From positions 165,063 through 229,062 of the forward strand of contig KB911066.1 of NCBI GenBank assembly GCA_000383295.1: a stretch of 64,000 nt of DNA, written 5' to 3'. Source of the DNA: Faecalispora sporosphaeroides DSM 1294. GTDB taxonomy: Bacteria > Bacillota > Clostridia > Oscillospirales > Acutalibacteraceae. The position numbers and the translations under genes are program-made. The notes beneath the pieces were generated by a model. That model was not told the origin of the DNA. It made no database searches and worked only from the letters and a program-made list of their open reading frames with translations. Shown here piece after piece: positions 1-9,222 of this stretch (position 1 is its first letter; every line of letters starts with the position of its first letter).

Positions 1-35
1 CCTTACAAGGCCAACGTCGGTTTTACTGAATAGTT

Positions 36-1079
36 TCAAAGGCCGGTCACCTCCTCTTGCCGCCTGCGTCTCAGCTGTCCGCAGGAAGCGTTGATATCTG
101 AGCCGAGTGTTCGCCGTACCGTGGCCGTCAGGCCGCTCTTTTCCAGAATACGGATAAACGCCCGCTGCCGTTCCACAGACGCGCTGTGGTATCCTGTTCC
201 CGTCACCTGATTGACCGGGATAAGATTGATATGAGAAAGCGTGCCGCGAAGCTTTCCCGCAAGCTCTCTGGCACAGGCGTCGCTGTCGTTGACGCCGCTG
301 ATCATCGCGTATTCAAAAGAAATGCGCCGATGGGTCTGCTCCGAATAGTATCGGCAGGCTTTCAGCAGCTCATCCACGCCCCACCTTCGGTTGACCGGCA
401 TGGTCTGCGAACGGATGCCGTCGTTCGGTGCGTGCAGAGAGACCGAGAGAGTCAGCTGCAAACGCCGGTCTGCGAGATCATAAATTTTGTCCACCACGCC
501 GCAGGTGGAAAGAGAAATGTGCCGCATGCCGATGTTCAGGCCGTGCTCCGAGGAAACCAGCTCCAAAAAGCGGAGCACGTTTTCGTAATTGTCCAGCGGC
601 TCCCCCATCCCCATGAGCACAATGTTGGAAATGCGCTGGCCGGAGTCCCTTTGGGCCGCCTGAATCTGCGCCAGCATTTCTGCCGGGGTTAGATTGCGGG
701 AAAAACCGCTTTGGCCGGTCGCGCAAAAGGTACAGCCCATTTTACAGCCAACCTGTGTGGAAATGCAGATGGTGTAGCCATGGTGGTACTGCATCAGCAC
801 GCTTTCTACCATTTCGCCGTCCGCAAAGCGAAAGAGATATTTCATAGTATTATCATATTGAGAAACGAGTTTCTTTTCAATAGATGCTACAGAGATGTAA
901 TATTTTTGCGCCAAAAGCTGCCGGATTACCTTAGACTGATCCGTCATCCGCTCAAAATCCTCCGCCCCGCGGTGCAGCCACTGGTATACCTGCCGCGCCC
1001 GAAAGGCGGGCCATCCCTGCGCGGTGAAATCCCGCCGTATTTCGTCTTCCGTCATTGAATTGATTTCTTCCCGTGCCAT
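36..1079 (-). CDS. rlmN: 23S rRNA (adenine-2503-C2)-methyltransferase
   Basis: Radical-SAM enzyme that methylates C2 of A2503 in 23S rRNA and, in many bacteria, A37 of some tRNAs. The cluster-binding motif CKMGCTFC lies near residue 112, followed by GMGEPLDN and the late cysteine in SCGQLR that family members use as a methyl carrier. The 347-residue length is normal. The ATG is preceded by a GGGAG-type ribosome site and lies 4 bp after the rsmB stop, so this is the last visible gene of the yicC-rlmN operon. The next gene downstream lies outside the window. Identification is secure. Confidence 0.97.
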   Translation of the reverse strand: MAREEINSMTEDEIRRDFTAQGWPAFRARQVYQWLHRGAEDFERMTDQSKVIRQLLAQKYYISVASIEKKLVSQYDNTMKYLFRFADGEMVESVLMQYHHGYTICISTQVGCKMGCTFCATGQSGFSRNLTPAEMLAQIQAAQRDSGQRISNIVLMGMGEPLDNYENVLRFLELVSSEHGLNIGMRHISLSTCGVVDKIYDLADRRLQLTLSVSLHAPNDGIRSQTMPVNRRWGVDELLKACRYYSEQTHRRISFEYAMISGVNDSDACARELAGKLRGTLSHINLIPVNQVTGTGYHSASVERQRAFIRILEKSGLTATVRRTLGSDINASCGQLRRRRQEEVTGL

Positions 1080-1083
1080 ATTC

Positions 1084-2427
1084 CTACTCCCGTCGGCGGC
1101 GGAAAGCCGCGATAAAAAAGCCGTCTGAGCCGTGCACCGGCGGCAGCAGCGTTACCTGATGCTCCGGTTCTTCCACCGCCCGCCGAAAGGAGTTCGGCAG
1201 GCGGAGCGGCTCGGGCTCAAATTCCGGGTGAGCCTTTAAAAAGCGCGCCGCCACCGCGCCGTTTTCCGCGGGATTCAGCGTGCAGGTAGAATAGAATAAA
1301 AGACCGCCCGGCTCTGCCAGCCCGGAAGATCTACAAAGTATAAGGTACTGCAAATCAGGCAGGCTGTCAAGAGAATCCTGGGGCTTGTAGCGAATCTCGG
1401 GCTTTCTGCGGATGATGCCGAGGCCCGAACAGGGCGCGTCGCACAGCACCCGGTTTGCGGGGGCCAAAGCCTCCTTCGGCTCCACCGCGTCGCGCACCGA
1501 GGCCCGGATCACAGAGAGCCCCAGGCGCTCCGCACCCTGGCGGATCAGCCCGACCTTTCCTCGGTATTTATCGAAGGCGAGCAGCTCTCCGCTATTCTCC
1601 ATTCTCTGCGCCATCGTAAACGACTTCCCCCCCGGAGCGGCGCACACGTCGATGATCCGTTCGCCGGGCTGCGGATCGATCAGTGCGCAGCAAAGCTGCG
1701 AAGAGAGGTCCTGAATATGGAAGAGGCCCTCCTGAAAGCTTTCCAAAGAGGCGATTGGCCCGGTGTTCTGGAGGATCAGGGCATCTGAAACCGATGTAAT
1801 TGCAGTTGCCTTTACACCCTCCTGCTCCAGCCGCTGAATCAGCTCCTCCGCGGTGATTTTTACGGTGTTCACACGCGCGTAAATCGGCGCTTTTTGAAAC
1901 AGGCTGTCCAGAATCGCGCGGCACAGCGGCTCCCCATACGTCTTTGTCCACAGATCAATCAGCCATTCCGGGCAGGAATAGCGAACAGAAAGTGCTTTTC
2001 TGGGCTGCCTCTTTTCATCCGGCAGTCGAAGAGGCTGTTCGGCGCGCAGCACGGAGCGCAAAAGGCCGTTGATAAAGCCCGAGGCCTTTACAGCACCGTT
2101 TTCCTTCGCGCAGTTCACCGCTTCGTTTACAGCCGCCGATTGAGGTATTTTTTCCATATATAGGATTTGGTATACACCGATCCGCAAAATCTCACGCACC
2201 GTGGGCGAAAGAAGCTGCCCGCGGTTGCGGGAAAAGGCTTCGATCACGTAGTCGAGTGCGATGCGTCGCTCCAGCACCCCGTAAAAAAGCGCGGTGGCCA
2301 AGGCAGCGTCGCGCGGCTCGAGTGAAAAGCGCCGCAGCGTTTTGTCGATGACGATATTGGAGTATCCCTCGTTTTCGTCCACATGAAGCAGCGCCTGCAG
2401 GGCCGCCGTTCTTGCATTTGATGTCAT
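1084..2427 (-). CDS. rsmB: 16S rRNA (cytosine-967-C5)-methyltransferase
   Basis: Methylates C967 of 16S rRNA using SAM. The first 140 or so residues form the NusB-like RNA-binding domain (AALQALLHVDE near the start). The C-terminal Rossmann methyltransferase has the SAM loop VCAAPGGKS and both cysteine motifs, DAPCSGLG and STCTLNPAEN, expected of the catalytic pair. The length of 447 residues is typical. A GAAGGAG ribosome site precedes the ATG. It lies 3 bp from the YugP-like gene and 4 bp from rlmN. Confidence 0.96.
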   Translation of the reverse strand: MTSNARTAALQALLHVDENEGYSNIVIDKTLRRFSLEPRDAALATALFYGVLERRIALDYVIEAFSRNRGQLLSPTVREILRIGVYQILYMEKIPQSAAVNEAVNCAKENGAVKASGFINGLLRSVLRAEQPLRLPDEKRQPRKALSVRYSCPEWLIDLWTKTYGEPLCRAILDSLFQKAPIYARVNTVKITAEELIQRLEQEGVKATAITSVSDALILQNTGPIASLESFQEGLFHIQDLSSQLCCALIDPQPGERIIDVCAAPGGKSFTMAQRMENSGELLAFDKYRGKVGLIRQGAERLGLSVIRASVRDAVEPKEALAPANRVLCDAPCSGLGIIRRKPEIRYKPQDSLDSLPDLQYLILCRSSGLAEPGGLLFYSTCTLNPAENGAVAARFLKAHPEFEPEPLRLPNSFRRAVEEPEHQVTLLPPVHGSDGFFIAAFRRRRE

Positions 2428-2430
2428 TCG

Positions 2431-3129
2431 TTATCTCCTTCGGTTCCCCGCGATCGCCAGCAGGCGAAGCAAAGATAGGATTGAGGCAAAGGCCGCGGCC
2501 ACATACGTCATTGCGGCGGCTCGAAGTACCTTGGACGCACCGTGCAGCTCCTCCTCCGAAAGCATGCCGGAGCGTTCCAGCGCGCTGATCGCCCGGGCGC
2601 TGGCGTTAAACTCCACCGGCAGAGTTAAAAGTGAAAAGAGCACGGCCAAACTGTACAGAGCGATTCCCGCATAAATCACACCTTCATATTGAAGCGGCAG
2701 GAATAAACCGATCAGAATCAGCGGAATCGCCAAACGGGAGGAAAAATTCACAACGGGAACGAGAAGCGCCCGCAGCTTGATCGGAAAATAGCCGTGCGCA
2801 TACTGCACCGCATGCCCCGCCTCATGGGCCGCCACGCCGACTGCAGAGATGGTGGCGCTGCCATAAACCGGCTGACTCAGACTGATGCTGTTGTTTCTGG
2901 GGTCGTAATGGTCGGTCAGCTGGCCGCCAATCGGCTGAATTGGCACGTCGGTAATCTCATGAAAGCGCAAAACCTGGCGGGCTGCCTCTGCTCCCGTCAG
3001 GTTTCGACGATTTGGAATCTGAGAATATTTGCGAAAGGCGGACTGCACCTGAAGCTGAGCCGCCAAAGAGAGGATCAGCGCAGGCAGAATGAAGATAAAA
3101 TACGTTCGGTCATAAAAGAAATAATCCAT
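2431..3129 (-). CDS. YugP-type membrane zinc metallopeptidase
   Basis: Predicted integral-membrane zinc peptidase of the neutral zinc metallopeptidase 2 (YugP) family. An N-terminal hydrophobic segment covers residues 8-25. The HEAGH zinc motif sits near residue 102, and hydrophobic segments follow around 120-165 and 205-225. The family is widespread in Firmicutes next to fmt, def and rsmB, as here, but its substrate is unknown to me. It is translated within the operon, 3 bp before rsmB. Confidence 0.85.
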   Translation of the reverse strand: MDYFFYDRTYFIFILPALILSLAAQLQVQSAFRKYSQIPNRRNLTGAEAARQVLRFHEITDVPIQPIGGQLTDHYDPRNNSISLSQPVYGSATISAVGVAAHEAGHAVQYAHGYFPIKLRALLVPVVNFSSRLAIPLILIGLFLPLQYEGVIYAGIALYSLAVLFSLLTLPVEFNASARAISALERSGMLSEEELHGASKVLRAAAMTYVAAAFASILSLLRLLAIAGNRRR

Positions 3130-3141
3130 TGTAACCCTCCG

Positions 3142-4068
3142 TCAGAATCCCATCCGGGTTTCCGGCAGCGCAGGATGTCCCCGCAGAAAATCGGAGCCGT
3201 CCATGCGTTTGCCGCCTTCATATTGAACTGTCATCAGCTTTAATGCTGTGTTTTGTCCGCAGCAGACGAGAAAATCTTTTCCGGGGAGCACCTGCCCCGG
3301 CTCTCCGGATTCCTTCCCGCTCACCTGGGTTTGATAGATCTTGATCCGCTTGCCCTGATAGACGGAAGAAGCCACCGGCCAGGGGGAAAGCCCGCGCACA
3401 AGGTTGTGAATTTCCCGGGCGGAACGGCTCCAGTCGATCGCAGAAAGCTCGCGGCTGAGCATCGGCGCGTAGCTGGCGCCCTCATTTCCCTGCGGCCTGC
3501 GTTCCAGAGTACCGGCTTCAAGCTGCCGCAGTGTTTCGACCAGCACCTGTGCGCCCAGGTCGCGCAGTCGGTCAAATAACTCGCCGGAAGTCTCGTTCTC
3601 GCCAATTTTTGTTTTCTCCACCAGCAGAATGTCGCCGGTATCGAGTCCCTCGTCCATCTGCATGGTGGCGACGCCGGTCACTTCGTCCCCGTTGATCACG
3701 GCCCACTGGATCGGCGCAGCGCCGCGGTATTTCGGCAGCAGAGAAGCGTGAACATTGATGCAGCCGTGCGGCGGAAGCTGCAAAATCTCTTTCGGCAGCA
3801 GCTTGCCGTAAGCGACGACCACAATCACCTCCGGCAAAAGCGAGGCAACCAGCGCGGCGGTCTCCGGCGTGCGCAGCGTGGCAGGCTGGTAAACCGGAAT
3901 TCCGCGCTCCAGCGCCAGTTCCTTCACCGGCGGGGGAGCCAGTGCATAGCCCCGGCCCTTCGGCTTATCCGGCTGAGTGAAAACCCCGCACACCGCGTGC
4001 CCGGCGTCCAGCAGAGCCTGTAAACAGGGAACAGCGAAATCCGGTGTTCCCATAAAAACAATCCGCAT
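3142..4068 (-). CDS. fmt: Methionyl-tRNA formyltransferase
   Basis: Transfers a formyl group from 10-formyl-THF to initiator Met-tRNA in the cytoplasm. The N-terminal formyltransferase domain begins RIVFMGTPDFAVP and contains the loop HASLLPKYRGAAPIQ with the catalytic Asn-His-Asp arrangement (CINVHAS; GLDTGDI). A C-terminal OB-like domain follows. The 308-residue length is standard. It is paired with def in the usual order, with an AGGAGG site before the ATG. Confidence 0.97.
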   Translation of the reverse strand: MRIVFMGTPDFAVPCLQALLDAGHAVCGVFTQPDKPKGRGYALAPPPVKELALERGIPVYQPATLRTPETAALVASLLPEVIVVVAYGKLLPKEILQLPPHGCINVHASLLPKYRGAAPIQWAVINGDEVTGVATMQMDEGLDTGDILLVEKTKIGENETSGELFDRLRDLGAQVLVETLRQLEAGTLERRPQGNEGASYAPMLSRELSAIDWSRSAREIHNLVRGLSPWPVASSVYQGKRIKIYQTQVSGKESGEPGQVLPGKDFLVCCGQNTALKLMTVQYEGGKRMDGSDFLRGHPALPETRMGF

Positions 4069-4088
4069 CGGGTACTCCTCCTGTGTGG

Positions 4089-4559
4089 TTATTCCATTTC
4101 ATCCTCGGAAAGGATGCGGCTGGCGCGCTCTTTAAATACAATTCCATTGAGGTGATCGGTTTCGTGGCAGAAAGCTCTCGCCAAAAAGTCAGTGCCCTCT
4201 ATCTCGAAGAATTTCCCGTTTCTGTCCTGCGCGCGAACCTTCACGTGCATCGGGCGCTTGACCATGCCGTATTGCCCCGGAAAAGACAGGCATCCCTCGG
4301 CGCCGTCCTGCTCGCCGTCGCTTTCGATGATTTCGGGATTCACCAGCTCGATGATGCTGTCGTCCTCCACATTCACCACAACGATCGCGCGCCGCAGGAT
4401 GCCCACCTGATTGGCGGCAAGTCCGGCCCCGTTCGCAGTGAGCACCGTTTCTCTCATATCATCCAAAAGGATAGCGAGTTTATCGTCGAATTTCTCAACA
4501 GGCCGGCATACTTTTTTCAGAATCGGGTCGCCGTCCTGTACGATTTTACGAATTGCCAT
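4089..4559 (-). CDS. def: Peptide deformylase
   Basis: Removes the N-formyl group from nascent proteins, the partner reaction to fmt. All three signature motifs are present: GAGLAANQVG, EGCLSFPG (metal cysteine) and CHETDHLNG (HExxH-like, two metal histidines). At 156 residues it is a short type-1 enzyme. A GGAGG site lies 8 nt before the ATG, and the gene is 20 bp upstream of fmt in the operon. Confidence 0.97.
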   Translation of the reverse strand: MAIRKIVQDGDPILKKVCRPVEKFDDKLAILLDDMRETVLTANGAGLAANQVGILRRAIVVVNVEDDSIIELVNPEIIESDGEQDGAEGCLSFPGQYGMVKRPMHVKVRAQDRNGKFFEIEGTDFLARAFCHETDHLNGIVFKERASRILSEDEME

Positions 4560-4577
4560 GTTCTATTCCTCCATTCG

Positions 4578-7016
4578 TTATAAGGCGGACACAGGGTTTG
4601 TATCCACAAAAGCCGTAACCTGCGCAAAGCGCCGTTCGGCGGAAAATTCAATGAAAAGACGCGAGAGCATCTCGCGCAGCCGCCTGTCGTTCCTGCATTT
4701 GATCAGCAGCTGATAGCGGTACTTATTGCTGACCTTTGTCACCAGCGCCGGGGAGGGATCGAGCACCCGCAGCGGCAGATCGGAATATTCCCGGCCGGCC
4801 AGATTGCGCAGCAAATTCATAAAATACAGGCTGGCCTGGCACACCTGCTCTTCTTTTTGCCCGACAAAGCCTACCAGAACAAAATCGGCAAACGGCGGGT
4901 ACAGCATCGCCTGCCGGAACTGGATTTCTTCCCGGTAAAAGGTGCCGTAGTCCTGCGCCGCCGCCAGACGGATGACACGGTTTTCTGGAGTAAAGGTCTG
5001 AATGATGGCCCGACCGTGATTTGAGCCTCGCCCGGATCGGCCGACCACCTGCGTCAGAAGATCAAAGGAGCGTTCGGAACATCGAAAGTCGTCTCCGTAA
5101 AGCGACTGATCGGCGGAAAGCACGCCGACGAGCGTCACATTGGCGAAATCGAGGCCTTTTGCGACCATTTGCGTTCCCACGATCATATCATATTCCCCAT
5201 TTTTAAAACGGCTAAGCTTCTTTTCGTAAGAAAAACGCCCCATGGTGCTGTCGGTATCGAGCCGCAGAACCCGGGCCTGCGGGAACAGCTGCGCCAGCTG
5301 TTCCTCCGCCCTCTGTGTTCCCGCGCCCGAAAAACGAACCTCGTCCTGCCCGCAGCTCGGGCAGCGGCGGGTGACCGGTACGGAATAGCCGCAATAATGA
5401 CACATCAGGCGATGATTTGCCGCGTGGTACGTTAACGAAATGCTGCAATTCGGGCAGCTCACCACAGAACTGCACGCTTTGCACGCAGCGAAGGTGTGGT
5501 ACCCGCGCCGGTTTAAAAGCAAAATCGCCTGCTCGCGCTTGGCGAGGGTCTCTGCCAGAGCCTCTTTGAGCGCACCGCTGAATGCCGTGGAATTCCCGCG
5601 AAGGATTTCCTGGTTCATATCCGCAATCGTTACCTGCGGCAGCTCGGCCGGGCCGTATCTGCTGGGGAGCGGGACCATCGAATACCGGCCTCTCTGGGCA
5701 AAGTAGGTGGTTTCGACCGACGGCGTGGCGGAGCAAAGCAGCAAAAGCGCTTTGTGGTACGCGCACCGGAATTTTGCCACGTCGCGCGCATGGTAGCGCG
5801 GTGCGGATTCCGATTTATACGTGGCCTCCTGTTCCTCATCCATTACGATCAGGCCCAGGCGCTCAAAGGGGGCAAATACGGCGGAGCGGGTTCCCACGAC
5901 AATCTTTGCCTGTCCGTTTTTGACCCGCTTCCATTCGTCGAGCCGTTCCCCCAGAGAAAGCCCGCTGTGAAACACCGCGACCTGCCTGCCGTATCTTTGA
6001 TGAAACAAAGCGACCGTCTGTGGGGTCAGAGAAATCTCCGGCACCATCACGATCACACCGCGGCCGTCGGCGATTACGTCCTCAATCAGCCGCAGGTAAA
6101 CCTGTGTTTTTCCGCTGCCGGTTACGCCGTACAGCAAAGAGACCGCCGCACCGGAACGATACCGGCCCAAAAGCCCCTCATACGCCGCCTGCTGCTCGGG
6201 AGAGAGCGAAACATCCACCTCTCCGGCGGATTCCTGCGCCTTTTCATACGGGTTCCGAAACTGCTCCTCCTCGTAATAGGATGCCAGACCCTTTTTCACC
6301 AATGCGTCGGGCACAGATACTGTAACTCCCGCAAAATAGCACAGCTCTTTCACCGACACACAGCCGATCGAATGCAAAAGCTCGAACACCTCCCGCTGCT
6401 TTGGGGAAAGAGAATCGGGCATTTCTTCCGCGGTAAGGCGGATCATCTTGCGCATGGCATCGCCGATTCGCCGGGTGGCCGCGCTTTCCTTCCGGATGAC
6501 ACCGAGAGAGCAAAGTCTCTCCAAAGCCAAAGGCCCGTTCCGGGAATCAAGCAATTGCAGCAGTTCTGCCTCGTTCGCCGCTTTTTTGGAAAGGCGCCCC
6601 AGCAGAATCCGCTCTGTTTCGGAGAAATCCTGTTCAGAAAGCTCCTGCTTTGGGGCGGCCAACACATATTGTGTGGATATTTTGAAGTTGATCCCCGCGG
6701 GAAGCAGCAGCTTCACCGCGTCAAACAGGCTGCAAAAATAGCGTTCCCTCAGCCAGGGAACCATCCGGAGCTGTTCCGCGGAGAGCAAGGGCGTTTGATC
6801 CAGCACCGCCGTTACCGGCTTGAGCAGTTCTGGCTGCTCGCAGGACTGCAAAGAGAGAATCATCCCCTGCCTTCCCCGGTTGCCGCTGCCAAAAGGCACC
6901 ATCACCCGACACCCGGGGGCAGCCTGCATCCCCGGCGGCAGAAAATAGGTAAACTCTTTGTCAAAATGATACGCCGTGTTTTCAACGGCCACGCCAACCG
7001 CGGTCATTTGTTCCAT
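4578..7016 (-). CDS. priA: Primosomal protein N' (replication restart helicase PriA)
   Basis: 3'-5' superfamily 2 helicase that reloads the replisome at stalled forks. The N-terminal 3'-end-binding domain is followed by Walker A GVTGSGKT, Walker B VMDEEQEA (family DEEH/DEEQ box), a zinc-binding insertion with several CxxC pairs (around CKACSSVVSCPNC and CHYCGY) and helicase motif QVVGRSGRG. The length of 812 residues is normal. The first ATG is used, with AGGTGA upstream. It lies between rpoZ and def, the common clostridial order. Confidence 0.97.
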   Translation of the reverse strand: MEQMTAVGVAVENTAYHFDKEFTYFLPPGMQAAPGCRVMVPFGSGNRGRQGMILSLQSCEQPELLKPVTAVLDQTPLLSAEQLRMVPWLRERYFCSLFDAVKLLLPAGINFKISTQYVLAAPKQELSEQDFSETERILLGRLSKKAANEAELLQLLDSRNGPLALERLCSLGVIRKESAATRRIGDAMRKMIRLTAEEMPDSLSPKQREVFELLHSIGCVSVKELCYFAGVTVSVPDALVKKGLASYYEEEQFRNPYEKAQESAGEVDVSLSPEQQAAYEGLLGRYRSGAAVSLLYGVTGSGKTQVYLRLIEDVIADGRGVIVMVPEISLTPQTVALFHQRYGRQVAVFHSGLSLGERLDEWKRVKNGQAKIVVGTRSAVFAPFERLGLIVMDEEQEATYKSESAPRYHARDVAKFRCAYHKALLLLCSATPSVETTYFAQRGRYSMVPLPSRYGPAELPQVTIADMNQEILRGNSTAFSGALKEALAETLAKREQAILLLNRRGYHTFAACKACSSVVSCPNCSISLTYHAANHRLMCHYCGYSVPVTRRCPSCGQDEVRFSGAGTQRAEEQLAQLFPQARVLRLDTDSTMGRFSYEKKLSRFKNGEYDMIVGTQMVAKGLDFANVTLVGVLSADQSLYGDDFRCSERSFDLLTQVVGRSGRGSNHGRAIIQTFTPENRVIRLAAAQDYGTFYREEIQFRQAMLYPPFADFVLVGFVGQKEEQVCQASLYFMNLLRNLAGREYSDLPLRVLDPSPALVTKVSNKYRYQLLIKCRNDRRLREMLSRLFIEFSAERRFAQVTAFVDTNPVSAL

Positions 7017-7038
7017 GAAATTATTTCACCTGCCGGGA

Positions 7039-7266
7039 TTATTCCTGAAAAAAAGAATCCGGGTTTTTCTCCTGAGTCGGCACAATAATCTTATATTTAT
7101 GCTGGATGAAATCGCGCACCGCCAGATCTACCGGCTTTTCAATCAGAATATCCCCTGCCTTTTCGGCTTCATCCGCGATTTCTCGCGCGCGTTTTGCAAC
7201 CGCAACCACAATCGAGTATTGGCTCAAATTCGGGGTGGAAAAAGCTTCATGTGATGGTCTCAGCAT
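7039..7266 (-). CDS. rpoZ: DNA-directed RNA polymerase omega subunit
   Basis: Small subunit that helps fold and assemble the beta' subunit. The 75-residue product begins MLRPSHEAF and contains the conserved SQYSIVVAVAKRAREI helix. The start codon lies inside the 3' end of gmk, with an AAAGGAT ribosome site within that gene, giving a 20-bp overlap and probable translational coupling. Gene order gmk-rpoZ-priA supports the call. Confidence 0.93.
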   Translation of the reverse strand: MLRPSHEAFSTPNLSQYSIVVAVAKRAREIADEAEKAGDILIEKPVDLAVRDFIQHKYKIIVPTQEKNPDSFFQE

Positions 7267-7867
7267 AATTCAGCATCCTTTCAATATCAGCGTCGGCACG
7301 ACCAAAGCGGAGCTTTTCCGCACACAAGATGGAACAGATCTGCTCCACCGCGTGGTCTACCGTATCATTTACAATTAAATAGTCGTAATGCTTTGCCTCC
7401 AGAATTTCGCCGCAGGCGGATTCCATGCGCTTCCGAATCACCTCTTCGGTGTCTGAAGCACGGTGGCGCAGGCGCGATTCCAACACCTCCAGCGACGGCG
7501 GCAGCAAAAAAACGCTGACACAATCGGGGTGCTTTCGCTTGATTTGGGAGCCGCCCTGTACTTCGATCTCCAAAATCACGTCCAGGCCCTGCTCCTGCCA
7601 TTCGCGTACGGGCACGGCGGGCGTACCGTAATAATTGCCGCAATATTCTGCGTATTCCAGCATTTCCCCGCGCTCGATCATTTCTTGAAAGTGCTCGCGG
7701 GTGACAAAGAAATAATCTTTTCCGTCCACCTCACCGGGCCGGGGACTGCGCGTGGTGGCGGAAACCGACAGCCGCACGGAATTATTCTGGTGCAGCAGCT
7801 CGTGCAGCACCGTGTCCTTCCCAACTCCGGACGGCCCCGAAAACACCAGCAGCAAGCCTTTAGTCAT
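7247..7867 (-). CDS. gmk: Guanylate kinase
   Basis: Phosphorylates GMP to GDP with ATP. It has the P-loop [10 protein letters not shown], the GMP-binding stretch [15 protein letters not shown] and YGTP, in a 206-residue product. The longest open frame starts at 7891, but the ATG at 7867 is preferred because it overlaps the remA stop in an ATGACTAA arrangement and places the P-loop at the family's usual distance from the N-terminus. Confidence 0.96.
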   Translation of the reverse strand: MTKGLLLVFSGPSGVGKDTVLHELLHQNNSVRLSVSATTRSPRPGEVDGKDYFFVTREHFQEMIERGEMLEYAEYCGNYYGTPAVPVREWQEQGLDVILEIEVQGGSQIKRKHPDCVSVFLLPPSLEVLESRLRHRASDTEEVIRKRMESACGEILEAKHYDYLIVNDTVDHAVEQICSILCAEKLRFGRADADIERMLNYAETIT

Positions 7868-8135
7868 CCTCATCCAGCTCCTCATCCGCAATATCTTCCT
7901 CCCGATCGTTCAGCCGATTGGCGACTGTTTCGGGCTGAACAGCAGACAGAATCACATGGTCGCTGTCTGTAACGATCACCGCGCGGGTACGCCTGCCATA
8001 GGTTGCGTCAATCAAAGTGCCGCGCTCCTTCGCGTCCTGTATAATGCGCTTGATCGGTGCGGATTCGGGGCTGACAATTGCCACCAGACGATTGGCGGAC
8101 ACCATATTGCCAAAACCAATGTTTATTAGCCTCAT
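7860..8135 (-). CDS. remA: RemA-like regulator (DUF370)
   Basis: A 91-residue member of the RemA/DUF370 family. In Bacillus it is a DNA-binding activator of matrix and osmoprotection genes. The start [12 protein letters not shown] and central [11 protein letters not shown] are characteristic; the acidic tail ([13 protein letters not shown]) is longer than in minimal members. An AGGAGG site precedes the ATG. The yicC-remA-gmk order is conserved across Firmicutes. Its targets in this organism are unknown. Confidence 0.9.
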   Translation of the reverse strand: MRLINIGFGNMVSANRLVAIVSPESAPIKRIIQDAKERGTLIDATYGRRTRAVIVTDSDHVILSAVQPETVANRLNDREEDIADEELDEDD

Positions 8136-8158
8136 GCCGTGTTTCCTCCTAAGAATGA

Positions 8159-9037
8159 CTATTCGATATTCTGAATCTGTTCTCTGATCTTTTCAATTTC
8201 AGCTTTCATATTTACCACCATGTAGGCGATCTGAGAATCAGACGCCTTGGAGCCGATGGTGTTTGCTTCGCGATTCATTTCCTGAACAAGAAAATCCAGC
8301 TTTCTGCCAATGGCCTCCGAGGATTCCAGCATCAGGTGGAGTTGATCAAAATGACTGCGCAGGCGAACGGTTTCTTCCGCCACGGCAACCTTGTCCGCAA
8401 AAATGGCGGCTTCCGTCAAAATGCGCTGCTCATCAATATTGCTGTCGTGCAGAACGTCCTGCAGGCGGGCCAGCAGCTTCTGCTGGTATTCCTGCACGGT
8501 AACGGGGGAACGCTCCTCCACTGCCTGCACCAAAGACAGAATCGCCCCGGCGCGGGCCAAAAGATCCTCCTTGAGGCGGGCGCCCTCCCGTTCCCTCATC
8601 TGCAGCAGCTGCTCCATGGCCTGCCGCGACACCTGAGAAACACACTCCCAGGTCTGGTCCTCATCCTCCGGCGTGCGGTGAACGGTAAAAATATCGCTGT
8701 ACCGGGCCAGGCCCATCACAGTGATGTCATCCCTTAAATCATATTTGTCGCGCAGCTCTTTGAGCGCATTCAGATAGCCCGCGGCCACTGAATGATTCAC
8801 CAGAACCTGCGCATCGGCGTCCTCCAGCGTTTCAACAGAAACAAAAACGTCCACCTTGCCGCGGGAGATTCCCTGCTGCAGCAGCGTTTTCAGCTTTTCG
8901 TCCAAAAAAGAGTATCCCCGCGTAATCTTTGAGTTAAACTCAAAATACCGATGATTGACCGATTTGATTTCAACTATGATATATCGCCCATCCAGGGTTC
9001 CCTCTGCGCGGCCATACCCCGTCATACTTTTTATCAT
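8159..9037 (-). CDS. yicC: YicC-family endoribonuclease
   Basis: First gene of the large housekeeping operon. The 292-residue product starts [13 protein letters not shown] and ends with the family-typical [33 protein letters not shown] region (DUF1732). E. coli YicC has been described as an endoribonuclease affecting small RNA decay; the role in Clostridia is inferred. The ribosome site is weak (GGGATG before ATACGCCATG), so the start is less certain than the identity. A sigma-A-like promoter lies at 9094-9122. Confidence 0.9.
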   Translation of the reverse strand: MIKSMTGYGRAEGTLDGRYIIVEIKSVNHRYFEFNSKITRGYSFLDEKLKTLLQQGISRGKVDVFVSVETLEDADAQVLVNHSVAAGYLNALKELRDKYDLRDDITVMGLARYSDIFTVHRTPEDEDQTWECVSQVSRQAMEQLLQMREREGARLKEDLLARAGAILSLVQAVEERSPVTVQEYQQKLLARLQDVLHDSNIDEQRILTEAAIFADKVAVAEETVRLRSHFDQLHLMLESSEAIGRKLDFLVQEMNREANTIGSKASDSQIAYMVVNMKAEIEKIREQIQNIE

Positions 9038-9093
9038 GGCGTATCATCCCAACGTTAGTAAGTTTGCGAAAGCCCGGCTTTCAATATCACTTC

Positions 9094-9122
9094 ATTTTAC
9101 CAGCTTTATCACACAATTGCAA
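9094..9122 (-). promoter_or_regulatory. Sigma-A-type promoter for the yicC-rlmN operon
   Basis: On the minus strand, TTGCAA (9122-9117) and TAAAAT (9099-9094) are separated by exactly 17 bp, about 57 bp before the yicC start. It lies between the terminator of the carboxyltransferase operon and yicC. Confidence 0.7.
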
Positions 9123-9164
9123 CCTTCGCCGTTTGTTATGAGGAAAAAAGCGCCAGCAAGGAAT

Positions 9165-9200
9165 AACAGCCCCAGCGCCTGAAAAGGCCCTGGGACTGTT
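9165..9200 (-). terminator. Terminator-like hairpin after the carboxyltransferase operon
   Basis: A 15-bp stem with a few mismatches (AACAGTCCCAGGGCC pairing across a six-base loop) lies 22 bp beyond the 5S-like gene stop on the minus strand, followed by a short TTATTCC tail. The weak U-tract makes it a moderate call. Confidence 0.6.
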
Positions 9201-9222
9201 AACTGATTTCATGTGAATTACA

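Noticed and set aside
5754..7088. 444-codon plus-strand open frame
   Set aside because: It is antisense to priA, lacks a ribosome site, and its translation shows no family motif. The minus-strand priA has all expected motifs.
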